NCBI GenBank assembly: GCA_003153875.1
Contig: PMBY01000239.1
Coordinates: 1 to 10,861 of the forward strand
Direction of reading: 5' to 3'
From: Myxococcales bacterium
GTDB lineage: Bacteria; Myxococcota; Polyangia; Fen-1088
DNA length: 10,861 nt
Translations under genes and position numbers: made by a program
In this document: positions 1 to 7,234 of the stretch, in pieces
Layout of the letters: every line of letters starts with the position of its first letter
How positions within the stretch are numbered: position 1 is the stretch's first letter
Notes under the pieces: model-generated
Databases searched by the model: none
The model's input: only the letters and a program-made list of their open reading frames with translations
Told to the model about the DNA's origin: nothing

Positions 1-808
1 CCAGCACCGCGAGGGATGCGTCGGTCAGATTCAGCAGTCGCACGACATGGTTCCGGAAGTCCCCAAGGACCAGCCGACCATCGGCGAGCTGGGCCACCCC
101 ACGCGGCTGTCCAATGTCGGCCCTTACCGCGACCTTCTGCCCCGTGCTGGGGTCGACGGACCAGATGGTCCCGGTGGTGGCGCTCTTCGCCCCGTTGGGA
201 TCGTGGTCCGTGTCGACGAACAATTGCCCGGCACTGGTGGCGACTAGCCCGAAAGGCTGCAGGTCGGCGAGGTTGGCCACCGTAGTCACAGCGCCGGTCT
301 CGGTCACCCGGCGCAGAAGACCACTGTCGTAGTCGGCGACGAACAGGTCACCCGTCAACCCGACAGCGATGCCGACCGGATTGTTGAAGCGCGCAGCCGC
401 CCCCTGCCCGTCGACGCCTCCGCTGACGTCGCTGCCGGCCAAGGTGGAAACCTGCGCGCCCACCACGAACTGAAGCGTGGGCGTCCCGTCGAACAGGGGT
501 GGCGCGGGCGCTGGCGAACATGCGCCGCCGCCATCGTCGCCAGCGCCGGCGTCTTCTCCCAACCCTCCGCCAGCGACGTCCGCGCCCGCGTTGCTACCGA
601 TGGAGACCTCAGCTCCACCGGCCATCTCATCGATTCCCGGGCTTTTGTCAGGAGCCGAGTCATGGGACGCGCCTATGTCGGGCTGTTCCGGACCGGCATC
701 CGCCTTCGTCCCGGAAGAGCTTTTCCCTCCGCACCCAACCACCAGCGCCAACGAAATCACAGCCGAAAATGATCGAGGCAACCACAGCATAGGCCTAAAG
801 AGCGCCAT
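1..808 (-). CDS. NHL-repeat beta-propeller lipoprotein (3' end beyond window)
   Basis: An open frame runs from an ATG at 808 off the left edge: 269 codons without a stop. The N-terminus is a lipoprotein signal: basic start, hydrophobic run, lipobox V-V-G-C with the acylated Cys at residue 26. Residues 27-105 form a Gly/Ala/Asp-rich spacer. From about residue 118 the sequence is NHL-like: 'QVSTLAGS', then 'GQGAAARFNNPVGIAV', then 'GDLFVADY' and 'LRRVTETGAVTTV', continuing to 'LVLGDFRNHVVRLLNL'. This is the usual pattern of NHL propeller blades in secreted bacterial proteins. Such propellers mostly act as binding scaffolds, so a catalytic role is not implied. It probably sits on the outer membrane. 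A second Met at residue 7 gives an equally good signal peptide; neither Met has a strong ribosome site. The protein is incomplete, so blade number and any C-terminal domain are unknown. The family call is firm; the ligand is unknown. Confidence 0.88.
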   Translation of the reverse strand, partial: MALFRPMLWLPRSFSAVISLALVVGCGGKSSSGTKADAGPEQPDIGASHDSAPDKSPGIDEMAGGAEVSIGSNAGADVAGGGLGEDAGAGDDGGGACSPAPAPPLFDGTPTLQFVVGAQVSTLAGSDVSGGVDGQGAAARFNNPVGIAVGLTGDLFVADYDSGLLRRVTETGAVTTVANLADLQPFGLVATSAGQLFVDTDHDPNGAKSATTGTIWSVDPSTGQKVAVRADIGQPRGVAQLADGRLVLGDFRNHVVRLLNLTDASLAVL

Positions 809-915
809 GAAGGGAGTATCGTCGCTCGGCCGGACGAGGGCCAGTGCTTTCTGACCCCCTGGGCGCCGGAACCAGCAATCCAGACGCCACCGCGCAGGAC
901 GCTCTCCCCGGGCGA

Positions 916-937
916 TGCGCGAGTCTTGCGCGAGTCT
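916..937. repeat. 11-bp perfect tandem direct repeat upstream of the NHL gene
   Basis: The 11-mer TGCGCGAGTCT occurs twice head to tail (916-926 and 927-937). It lies in the 198-base gap between the stop of the barrel gene and the start of the NHL gene, about 110-130 bases upstream of the NHL start codon. A two-copy, one-helical-turn repeat would suit a dimeric regulator, but it could also be a slippage product. The rest of 809-1006 shows nothing I can call. Confidence 0.45.
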
Positions 938-1006
938 AACGTCGCAACCTGCGGCCTCCATAGTTGGGGCACATGCGCCGGGCTACCGTCGAACGAAACG
1001 CAGACG

Positions 1007-2944
1007 CTACTCTTCGCTGGTGAACACCAAATAGGAGTGCGGAGGGACAGCGATCTTGAAGTTGGTTCTGGGCGGGCCCATGGGCAGATCGCGGAAAGAG
1101 TGCTTCTCCCTCGGGTCGGGCACCGGGGCCAGCTCGTGTAGTGCCTCCCCCGTCAGCGCGTTCTTCAGCTTCACATGATCGCCCTTCACCGAAACCGTCA
1201 CCTCCGAATCGTCGTGGCGGAAAGACTCGACCACAAACGCCCGGTTGTCGTAGGCGAAAAGCGCCACTTGGGCCGGCGAGTCCATGCGCACCGGGAAATC
1301 TCGCTGCAGGTGGGCCTTGATGGCGCTGGTCACGCCGCGGGGGAGATTGTACAGGTCCGAGATGTTCTCCGGTATGGTGACCACATAGAAGATCCCCTTC
1401 GCGTAGTGGTTCATCAGTACGATGGGGAATCCCCTGGCGGCCGCCACCCCGCGCACGACCGGCCACATATCGTTGGTGAAGAATCGTATCTCCGCGAAGA
1501 GCACGGCCGGGTTGTCCTGTTTGGGGTCGTTGAGGCTGGCGCCCTTGCCCGCGCCGAAGCCGCCGATGAAGTCGCGGATGAGCACCGTTCGGCCCGTGTC
1601 CTCTGCCTCGGCGATATCCTTGATTCCCTTCTCCTGCAGGGCCCGCAGCAGTCCCGACGTCACCATGACGTTCTTGCCTGAGGCAAGGTGCTTCTTCATC
1701 TTGGCCACGATGGCGCGGTCGAACTTGGCGCTCTCGGTGAGCAGAACGATGTCAGCGTCGGTAGGAAATTGCGGCGTCAACTCGATGGGAATGCCGATGT
1801 TGCCCAGGTAATTGTGAATGTAGTCCTCACCGGTGGATTGGAAGGGCTTGTAGCTCTTCACGCCGATGGGGTTGCCCAGCTTACCCAGGTACCGGTCAAC
1901 CTGTTCCAGCGACCAGCCCGCCACGCGACCCCAGTTGGGAGCCGCGCTCTCATCCTTTGGCGGCTTGTACGACTTCGCCATGTCGTCCCAGTTGAAGCTG
2001 GTGGGCTTCTTCTTCCACGCGTCCCTGTCACCGGGCTCAATGGTTTCCAAAGCCGACATTGGGTGCCAACTGAACAGCGTGATCTCGGATGTCTTGGCGA
2101 AAAGGCTATCCCACAGTTGCTCGGGGTAGCGATCCACGTAGCGGAGGCTGAAGGTGTCCACCCAGCCACCGCGATTGCCACCGTCAGGACGGACGTTGTT
2201 GAAGTAGCGCAGAATCTCGTAGCTCTCGTACTGCTGAAGCAGCTGGTCGGTCACGAAGGGGTCGCGCGTCTCGGTGCCGGTGTAGATGCCGTCGAACCAC
2301 TGGGCCTGTTTTTCCAGGTCGTACCCCAGGCCCTGGAAGTGCTCGTACCAGTTGGGGTATTTGATGATCATCTTGATCTTGGGGTTGATGGCCCTGGCCG
2401 GTTTCAGCACCAACTCGGTCGACACTTTGCGCATGGTCTCCAATCGGTACTGGGTCCACGACCGCTTGCCTTTGGCCGCAATGTCCGCGTCGGACTTGCT
2501 GGTGGAAAAGAAGAAGTCGTCCAAGATGACCGTGTCGAAGTGCCGGGCCGCGATCTGCACGGCCCTCTTGCATTCAGCCCGGTCCTCGGGCTTCTCGAAG
2601 TCGAAGGTGCCGAATTGCCCGCCTGTGCCTCCTGCCGCCAGGGTCAATCCGCCCTCCACGATCACGCCACGCTCGGTGAAGAACCTCTTGATCCTGTCCA
2701 AGGTCGCCTCGTCGGCGAAGCGCTTGTTGCGGTACACCTCGAGGTACACCTTGTCGAACTTGACCCGGGCCATGACCCGGTCGAACTCTGCTTGCAGAAC
2801 CTTCTCGTCGGCGAAGCGCTGGGTGGCGTCCACCACGCAGTACACGGCCACACGGAAGTTCTTGTACTGGCCGGCCCGGGCTGGGGTGGCCGACGATGCA
2901 GCGAGGAAGAATGAGAGGAGAGCCAATCGGAGGGTGTGTTGCAT
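1007..2944 (-). CDS. Secreted (beta/alpha)8-barrel protein with amidotransferase-like domain; putative novel glycoside hydrolase
   Basis: A 645-residue protein with a signal peptidase I signal (cleavage expected after the 'ARA' at 22-24). The open frame extends far upstream, but the ATG at 2944 is preceded by GAGG at good spacing and directly begins the signal peptide, so I chose it. Residues 30-295 read as eight successive barrel strands: RVAVYCVVD (31-39), KVYLEVY (65-71), GVIVEGG (93-99), DTVILDD (137-143), KMIIKYP (191-197), FDGIYTGTE (218-226 region), GGWVDTF (259-265) and EITLFSW (287-293). Acidic residues at strand ends are D142/D143 (strand 4) and E225/D228 (strand 6), where glycosidases of the GH27/31/36 fold group keep their catalytic pair. 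Residues about 359-460 look like the class-I glutamine-amidotransferase-like domain of beta-galactosidases, with no obvious catalytic Cys. Residues about 550-645 look like a C-terminal beta-sandwich. I do not recognise a named family. Glycosidase function is inference from architecture and neighbours. Confidence 0.85.
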   Translation of the reverse strand: MQHTLRLALLSFFLAASSATPARAGQYKNFRVAVYCVVDATQRFADEKVLQAEFDRVMARVKFDKVYLEVYRNKRFADEATLDRIKRFFTERGVIVEGGLTLAAGGTGGQFGTFDFEKPEDRAECKRAVQIAARHFDTVILDDFFFSTSKSDADIAAKGKRSWTQYRLETMRKVSTELVLKPARAINPKIKMIIKYPNWYEHFQGLGYDLEKQAQWFDGIYTGTETRDPFVTDQLLQQYESYEILRYFNNVRPDGGNRGGWVDTFSLRYVDRYPEQLWDSLFAKTSEITLFSWHPMSALETIEPGDRDAWKKKPTSFNWDDMAKSYKPPKDESAAPNWGRVAGWSLEQVDRYLGKLGNPIGVKSYKPFQSTGEDYIHNYLGNIGIPIELTPQFPTDADIVLLTESAKFDRAIVAKMKKHLASGKNVMVTSGLLRALQEKGIKDIAEAEDTGRTVLIRDFIGGFGAGKGASLNDPKQDNPAVLFAEIRFFTNDMWPVVRGVAAARGFPIVLMNHYAKGIFYVVTIPENISDLYNLPRGVTSAIKAHLQRDFPVRMDSPAQVALFAYDNRAFVVESFRHDDSEVTVSVKGDHVKLKNALTGEALHELAPVPDPREKHSFRDLPMGPPRTNFKIAVPPHSYLVFTSEE

Positions 2945-2950
2945 TGAAGG

Positions 2951-2954
2951 CCTC
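2951..2954 (-). promoter_or_regulatory. Ribosome binding site fixing the start of the barrel protein
   Basis: On the minus strand GAGG lies 6 bases before the ATG at 2944. It supports this start over the much longer upstream-open frame, whose extra residues look like translated non-coding sequence and would bury the signal peptide. Confidence 0.6.
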
Positions 2955-2957
2955 GCG

Positions 2958-2973
2958 GCCGTGGTACCACGGC
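2958..2973. promoter_or_regulatory. 16-bp perfect palindrome, candidate operator or leader hairpin
   Basis: GCCGTGGTACCACGGC equals its own reverse complement over all 16 bases. It sits 13 bases upstream of the barrel-gene start codon, just ahead of its ribosome site, in the divergent region shared with the lipoprotein gene at 3078. As DNA it would fit a dimeric repressor. As RNA it would form a 6-bp stem with a GUAC loop next to the ribosome site. No regulator gene is in the window, so the binder cannot be named. Confidence 0.45.
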
Positions 2974-3022
2974 TTGCATGAGGATCCAACAGCTGCTCAG
3001 CTCCCTCGTCCAGCCCAGAAAG

Positions 3023-3041
3023 CGCAGTGGCCCTCACTGCG
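3023..3041. promoter_or_regulatory. Inverted repeat, 7-bp arms with 5-base spacer
   Basis: CGCAGTG-gccct-CACTGCG is a perfect dyad 36 bases upstream of the plus-strand ATG at 3078. It and the palindrome at 2958-2973 lie in the same 133-base divergent region, one nearer each gene, and both have GTG and CAC half-sites facing the centre. A role as operator for the plus-strand gene is possible; a transcript hairpin is the alternative. Confidence 0.4.
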
Positions 3042-3064
3042 GCCGCCGACCATACTTCTCCCGC

Positions 3065-3070
3065 AAGGAC
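3065..3070 (+). promoter_or_regulatory. Ribosome binding site fixing the start at 3078
   Basis: AAGGAC lies 7 bases before the ATG at 3078. The frame is also open from an ATG at 3027, but that one has no ribosome site and would put 17 non-hydrophobic residues in front of the lipoprotein signal. Confidence 0.6.
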
Positions 3071-3077
3071 TAGAGCC

Positions 3078-3809
3078 ATGAGACCGTTGGGTAGCTGTAT
3101 GCGAATCGCGTCGTTTGCTGGCTGGACGTCGCTCACCCTGGCCGGATGTCTTCGCCCAGGCCTGAGCAGGTCGACTGAGACGACTCCCGCCGCGCAGCCG
3201 GCTGCCGACGAGCAACGCCTTGTCATTTGGGACGGCGCCCGAATGCGCGCTCGCAATGTCGGTACCGGCCGCACTGCGCGCCTTGACTTTTGGGACGGCG
3301 GCAAGAGCTGGGCAAGTTGCGACTCGAAGCCGAAATGCCAGGCGACTCTTGCCGCCAAACTCGGGGTCGGGGCCGACGGAATCACCGTCGAGGGAGCCAA
3401 GGGCATCGAGTTCCACGCGGCAGGGTCGGGCTGGGCCGGGTCGGGCTGGAACTGGTTCGCTTGGTGGCCTCCGACGGCCGGGACGGACCTCAGCCCGTAC
3501 CGGAGCCTGACCTTCCAGATTCGCGTTGAAGCGAAGTCTCGGGAGGCCGCTCCGGACCCCCGGACTGTCGAAGTCCGTCTGGCGTGCAGCAATGGGAAGA
3601 AGACCACGGCCCCTGCGATGGTTCACAAGTACGATGGGAAATTCGACGACGGCAAGTGGCACAAGATAACCATCCCCATCGCCGACCTCAGCCGCGGTGA
3701 AGGCGCGCCGTTCGATTGGGAGAAAGTCTGGGAGTTCCAGTTGTCCACGTGGAGCGCCACACCGCGGGATTTCAACGTCTACGTCGACCAGATTGCGGCC
3801 GAGAAATAG
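3078..3809 (+). CDS. Lipoprotein with jelly-roll carbohydrate-binding-like domain
   Basis: A 243-residue lipoprotein with lipobox L-A-G-C (Cys24), followed by a short Thr/Ala/Pro linker to about residue 46. The mature part is one beta-rich domain full of aromatic residues: 'RLDFWDGGKSWASC' (68-81), a W-rich stretch 'SGWAGSGWNWFAWWPP' (117-132), 'DLSPYRSLTFQIRV' (137-150), 'DDGKWHKITIPIADLS' (190-205) and the ending 'DFNVYVDQI' (231-239). The 'spot-Y-xxL-x-F-x-I' strand, the 'W-xx-ITIPIADL' strand and a closing 'VYVDxI' strand are typical of galactose-binding-like/CBM11-like jelly rolls. The exposed Trp cluster would suit sugar stacking. It is transcribed divergently from the barrel protein, which suggests joint control and a shared substrate. 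The fold is probable; sugar binding is inferred; the ligand is unknown. The gene at 7235-8155 appears related. Confidence 0.87.
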   Translation: MRPLGSCMRIASFAGWTSLTLAGCLRPGLSRSTETTPAAQPAADEQRLVIWDGARMRARNVGTGRTARLDFWDGGKSWASCDSKPKCQATLAAKLGVGADGITVEGAKGIEFHAAGSGWAGSGWNWFAWWPPTAGTDLSPYRSLTFQIRVEAKSREAAPDPRTVEVRLACSNGKKTTAPAMVHKYDGKFDDGKWHKITIPIADLSRGEGAPFDWEKVWEFQLSTWSATPRDFNVYVDQIAAEK

Positions 3810-3832
3810 GGCAGGGTCGGAATCGCCATCAA

Positions 3833-4333
3833 TCACTTCGGCGCGGCCGAAGACCGCGCCGCTTCCTCTTTGCAAGCCTCGATGTCTTTCTGGCTCGTGG
3901 CGCGCTCGAACTCGCGGGTCTGGTGGCCGCCAAGGTCGCGCTGGTAACCCTTGATCGTGAGAGGCCCCGTCATCGCCGTCATCACGCCGGCGATGACTTC
4001 AACCCGATACTGATGGCCCGCCTTCATCGGCAAGGCGAACGTCCATCGCCCCGTGGTCGCGGTGACGGTTAAATTGCCGCCGGGCGACTGATCTGCCCAG
4101 TGCGATGGCGTGCCGATGACGTGGCAACCGGGCAAGAGCTCGAAGTACCCGCCGAGCGACGAGACGTCCTTGTCGTCCACGAATTGCACGTAGCCGGTGA
4201 GGGTGGAGACCTGCTGCGAACCGAGGGGCTGCGGCCCGGGTGGATAGAGACGGTCAGGCAGCGGACCCCCGCCCGAGACGCACGCGGCTGACAGGGCAAA
4301 GATCACAATGAAGATCATCCCATGCTTTTGCAT
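3833..4333 (-). CDS. Small lipoprotein, transthyretin/CnaB-like beta domain
   Basis: A 166-residue protein with a hydrophobic N-terminus ending in L-S-A-A-C (Cys18). This lipobox is imperfect because Ser is at -3, so acylation is likely but not certain. Residues about 43-115 show the alternating pattern of a transthyretin/carboxypeptidase-regulatory-like beta-sandwich: 'STLTGYVQFVDD', 'GGYFELLPGCHVIGTP', 'GNLTVTATTGRWTFALPM', 'GHQYRVEVIAG'. The C-terminal 40 residues are charged and probably helical ('REFERATSQKDIEACKEE'). I do not recognise a named family. The gene ends 23 bases from the stop of the convergent gene at 3809 and is divergent from the GH31 gene, with 87 bases between starts. 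Met6 (4318) is an alternative start; neither has a convincing ribosome site. Confidence 0.75.
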   Translation of the reverse strand: MQKHGMIFIVIFALSAACVSGGGPLPDRLYPPGPQPLGSQQVSTLTGYVQFVDDKDVSSLGGYFELLPGCHVIGTPSHWADQSPGGNLTVTATTGRWTFALPMKAGHQYRVEVIAGVMTAMTGPLTIKGYQRDLGGHQTREFERATSQKDIEACKEEAARSSAAPK

Positions 4334-4339
4334 CGGGCA

Positions 4340-4368
4340 ATTATGTTCGGGCGGGCCGATTATGGAAA
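4340..4368 (-). promoter_or_regulatory. Possible sigma70-type promoter for the small lipoprotein gene
   Basis: On the minus strand TTTCCA (4368-4363) and CATAAT (4345-4340) are separated by exactly 17 bases. The -10 box matches the consensus at 5 of 6 positions and the -35 box at 4 of 6. Transcription would begin close to the ATG at 4333, implying a leaderless message or use of the Met at 4318. This is a pattern match only. Confidence 0.25.
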
Positions 4369-4420
4369 CACCATTTTGTTCGAGGCTGTCCTATGATGGC
4401 GAAGTTATTGAGGTGAACCC

Positions 4421-7228
4421 ATGATTCTGCGTGCGACCATGATCCTTGTGTCTTCGTGCCTGCTGCAACCCATGGCCTGGGGACGGAACGAGTCTGTGCC
4501 GAGCGGCGCAGTGGTGAAGCTGCCGGACCTGAACGTCCAGGTCCAGTTCTACGACGAGAACACGGTGCGGGTCCTCAAGTGGCTGCCCCAGGGCTCTCCG
4601 GCGAAGAAGAGCTTGGTGGTGATCCAGAACAACCTGCCGAAGCTCAAGCTGGAATCACAAGAAACGCCTTCGGAGCTTTCGCTCAGTTCGAGAGCCATGA
4701 CGGTCCGGATCGCAAAGCAGGATGGCAGCGTCACCTTTCTCCGCGCTTCTGGCGACATCCTGCTCGCGGAGAGTGGGAAGGCTGCCCTCGCTCCGGTGGA
4801 GTTCAGTGGCGACAAAGGCCTCAGCCTCCTGCAACGATTCACGCTCACCCGCGCGGAGGGCATCTACGGGCTTGGACAACATCAGGATGGATACATGAAC
4901 TACCGGGGTCGCTCGGTGACCCTGGTGCAGGCCAACACGCAGGCGTCCACGCCCTTCCTGGTTTCCACCCAGGGCTACGGACTATTGTGGGACAACACTT
5001 CCAAGACCATCTTCAAGGACGGGCCCGATGGGTTGACCATCACGTCCGACATTGGTGACAATGTCGACTATTACGTGATCCAGGGCGACAACATCGACGG
5101 CGCCATTGCGGGTTACCGCAATCTCACCGGTGCCGCCCCCATGTACGGCAAATGGGCCTACGGATATTGGCAAAGCAAGGAGCACTACCACACCCAGGAC
5201 GAGGTGCTGGCAGTGGCCAAGGAATACCGCAAGCGCGGGATCCCCATCGACAACATCATCCAGGACTGGAACTACTGGGGCACCATGCGCGACTGGAGCG
5301 GGATGATCTGGGATCGCGTGCGCTATCCCAAGCCGGGCGAGATGATGAGGACGATCCACCATCTCAACTTCCATCTCGCCATCTCCATCTGGGGAGGGCT
5401 GGGGCCCGATAGCAAGCTCTACAAGGAAATGGACAAGAAGGGCTTTCTCTTCAAGCCCTCGGGCTGGGCTGGGTTCAAGTTCTACGATGCCTTCAATCCC
5501 AGGGCCAATGACCTCTATTGGAAGTATCTGAAGAAGGGGCTCTATTCCAAGGGCATTGATGGCTGGTGGCTGGATTCCACGGAGCCGGACATCATCAATG
5601 CCCTCAGCAAGGAGTCCTCGGAGTACGAAATGAAACGGGTCGAGAACAATCACCTGGGCTCGTGGGCGCGCACCCTCAATGCCTACCCGTTGATGATCAC
5701 CGGCGGACTGTATGACCATCTTCGCAAACAGACTGATCGCCAGCGGGCCTACATCCTGACCCGATCCACCTTCGCGGGACAGCAGCGTAACGGCGCCACG
5801 ACGTGGTCCGGAGATATCGGTGCAAGTTGGGAGATCTATCGCAAGCAGATTTCCGCGGGGATCAACCACTCGATGGCGGGAATCCCCTATTGGACCTTCG
5901 ATATCGGCGCCTTCGTCTTGGGCAGCTATGGCGGCGTCTTCGACCGCGGGATCAAGGAACCCGCCTACCAAGAACTCTACACGCGCATGTTCCAGTTGGG
6001 GGCATTCACCCCCATCTTCCGCGCCCACGGCTCCGAAGGGCCGCGTGAGATCTGGGAATTCGGAGAATTCTCCGATGTCATAGTGAAGGCCGACCAGTGG
6101 CGCTACCGCCTGATGCCCTACATCTACTCCCAGGCCTGGAAGGTCACAAGCGAAGGGCAATCGATCATGCGCGGCCTGCCCATGGATTTTCCCAAGGATG
6201 CGAAGACCTTCGCCATCGATGACCAGTTCCTCTTCGGTCCTTCGATCATGGTTTGCCCCGTGACGGAGTACATGGTGCACCGTCCGCCCGAACCCACGGT
6301 GCTGGTTCCCACGGCCAATCTGCGTACAAAAGACGGCCAGCCGGGCGTCACGGTCACCTACTCCAAGGATGTGGACCACAAAGTTCCCTCGCTTGTGCGT
6401 GTGGAACCGCAGATCAATCTCATGTGGTACACGGGCCGTCCCGACTACGCCACCGAGAGCACCTTCTCGATCCGCTGGGAAGGCAAGCTGGTGCCCACCC
6501 AGTCCGGTCCGCATCAACTACATGTCAAGAGTTTTGGCGCCCGTCGCCTGTTCTTGGATGGAAACCCATTGCCCTTCCTTTTCGATAACACCCTGGAGCG
6601 CTACACGCAGCCCCTGCAATTGCAGGCGGGCCGGGCCTACGATCTAGTCATGGAGATCGAGAACCCCACGCCCGGCGCCGTCAAAGGCCAGCTCTACTGG
6701 AGGACACCGGATCTCTACGCCAAAGAGAAGGTGGTGAAAGCGCGGCCCAAGACCCGCAAGGTCTACCTTCCCGCGGGTTCGTCGTGGATCGATTTCTGGA
6801 CTGGCAAGACAATGCCCGGCGGCGCAACCATCACAGCCGATGCGCCCATCGACAAGATTCCACTTTTGGTCAAGGCCGGTTCCATTGTGCCGCTTGGACC
6901 AACCATTCAGTACACCGCCGAAAAGCCCGCCGATCCCATCGAGCTGCGCATTTTCCCCGGAGCCGATGGCCAGTTTCTCCTCTATGAGGATGAGGGCGAC
7001 AACTACGACTACGAAAAGGGCGCCTACGCGTCCATCGCTTTCCAGTGGGACAACGGCAAGCGGCAGCTCACCATCGAGGACCGCAAAGGCAGTTTCCCCG
7101 GCATGCTCAAGCACCGCAGCTTTCACATCGTCGTGGTGGGCGAAGGCCGCGGGGTCGGAATGGACCTCACGCAAAAACCCGACCAAGTGATTTCGTACGA
7201 CGGCAGTCAGAAGGTCGTGAAGTTCTAG
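4421..7228 (+). CDS. GH31 alpha-glycosidase, probable alpha-xylosidase, with PA14-like insert
   Basis: A 935-residue exported enzyme with AGGTGA before the ATG. An N-terminal beta-sandwich (about 28-235, including 'GIYGLGQHQDGYMNYRG') precedes the GH31 barrel, which starts at 'MYGKWAYGYWQSK' (241 on) and runs to about 570. The nucleophile motif 'DGWWLDSTEPD' places the nucleophile at D385; 'TWSGDIGASWE' places the acid/base at D465. The family retains stereochemistry and removes non-reducing alpha-linked sugars. A PA14-like domain ('LMWYTGRPD' near 668 to 'YWRTPD' near 763) interrupts the proximal C-terminal beta domain, which resumes at 'VYLPAGSSWIDFWTG' (781). A DUF5110-like distal domain follows from about 838 ('LLYEDEGDNYDYEKG'). 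The PA14 association and the N-terminal motif recall the Cellvibrio and Bacteroides alpha-xylosidases acting on xyloglucan, but alpha-glucosidase is not excluded. The signal looks like signal peptidase I; V-S-S-C at 10-13 could be a poor lipobox. The stop lies 6 bases from the convergent gene. Confidence 0.95.
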   Translation: MILRATMILVSSCLLQPMAWGRNESVPSGAVVKLPDLNVQVQFYDENTVRVLKWLPQGSPAKKSLVVIQNNLPKLKLESQETPSELSLSSRAMTVRIAKQDGSVTFLRASGDILLAESGKAALAPVEFSGDKGLSLLQRFTLTRAEGIYGLGQHQDGYMNYRGRSVTLVQANTQASTPFLVSTQGYGLLWDNTSKTIFKDGPDGLTITSDIGDNVDYYVIQGDNIDGAIAGYRNLTGAAPMYGKWAYGYWQSKEHYHTQDEVLAVAKEYRKRGIPIDNIIQDWNYWGTMRDWSGMIWDRVRYPKPGEMMRTIHHLNFHLAISIWGGLGPDSKLYKEMDKKGFLFKPSGWAGFKFYDAFNPRANDLYWKYLKKGLYSKGIDGWWLDSTEPDIINALSKESSEYEMKRVENNHLGSWARTLNAYPLMITGGLYDHLRKQTDRQRAYILTRSTFAGQQRNGATTWSGDIGASWEIYRKQISAGINHSMAGIPYWTFDIGAFVLGSYGGVFDRGIKEPAYQELYTRMFQLGAFTPIFRAHGSEGPREIWEFGEFSDVIVKADQWRYRLMPYIYSQAWKVTSEGQSIMRGLPMDFPKDAKTFAIDDQFLFGPSIMVCPVTEYMVHRPPEPTVLVPTANLRTKDGQPGVTVTYSKDVDHKVPSLVRVEPQINLMWYTGRPDYATESTFSIRWEGKLVPTQSGPHQLHVKSFGARRLFLDGNPLPFLFDNTLERYTQPLQLQAGRAYDLVMEIENPTPGAVKGQLYWRTPDLYAKEKVVKARPKTRKVYLPAGSSWIDFWTGKTMPGGATITADAPIDKIPLLVKAGSIVPLGPTIQYTAEKPADPIELRIFPGADGQFLLYEDEGDNYDYEKGAYASIAFQWDNGKRQLTIEDRKGSFPGMLKHRSFHIVVVGEGRGVGMDLTQKPDQVISYDGSQKVVKF

Positions 7229-7234
7229 CCAGCG

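Noticed and set aside
1688..2914. A 408-codon plus-strand open frame opposite the barrel gene
   Set aside because: It is a mirror of the minus-strand gene caused by high GC at third positions. The product is repetitive Val/Leu/Gly/His-rich with no signal or domain, and the opposite strand has a clear exported multi-domain protein.
2945..3607. Upstream extension of the barrel gene to 3607
   Set aside because: It overlaps the whole divergent promoter region and half of the plus-strand lipoprotein, and would place over 200 residues before a good signal peptide that has its own ribosome site.
4362..4374. Short inverted repeat ATGG-aaaca-CCAT upstream of the GH31 gene
   Set aside because: Four-base arms are expected by chance and do not resemble the dyads at 2958 and 3023.
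4392..4397. TATGAT as a -10 box for the GH31 gene
   Set aside because: No acceptable -35 hexamer lies 16-18 bases upstream, so the match alone is too weak to call a promoter.
4982..6517. A 511-codon minus-strand open frame inside the GH31 gene
   Set aside because: The plus strand carries unmistakable GH31 catalytic motifs over the same bases. The antisense product has no recognisable domain or ribosome site.
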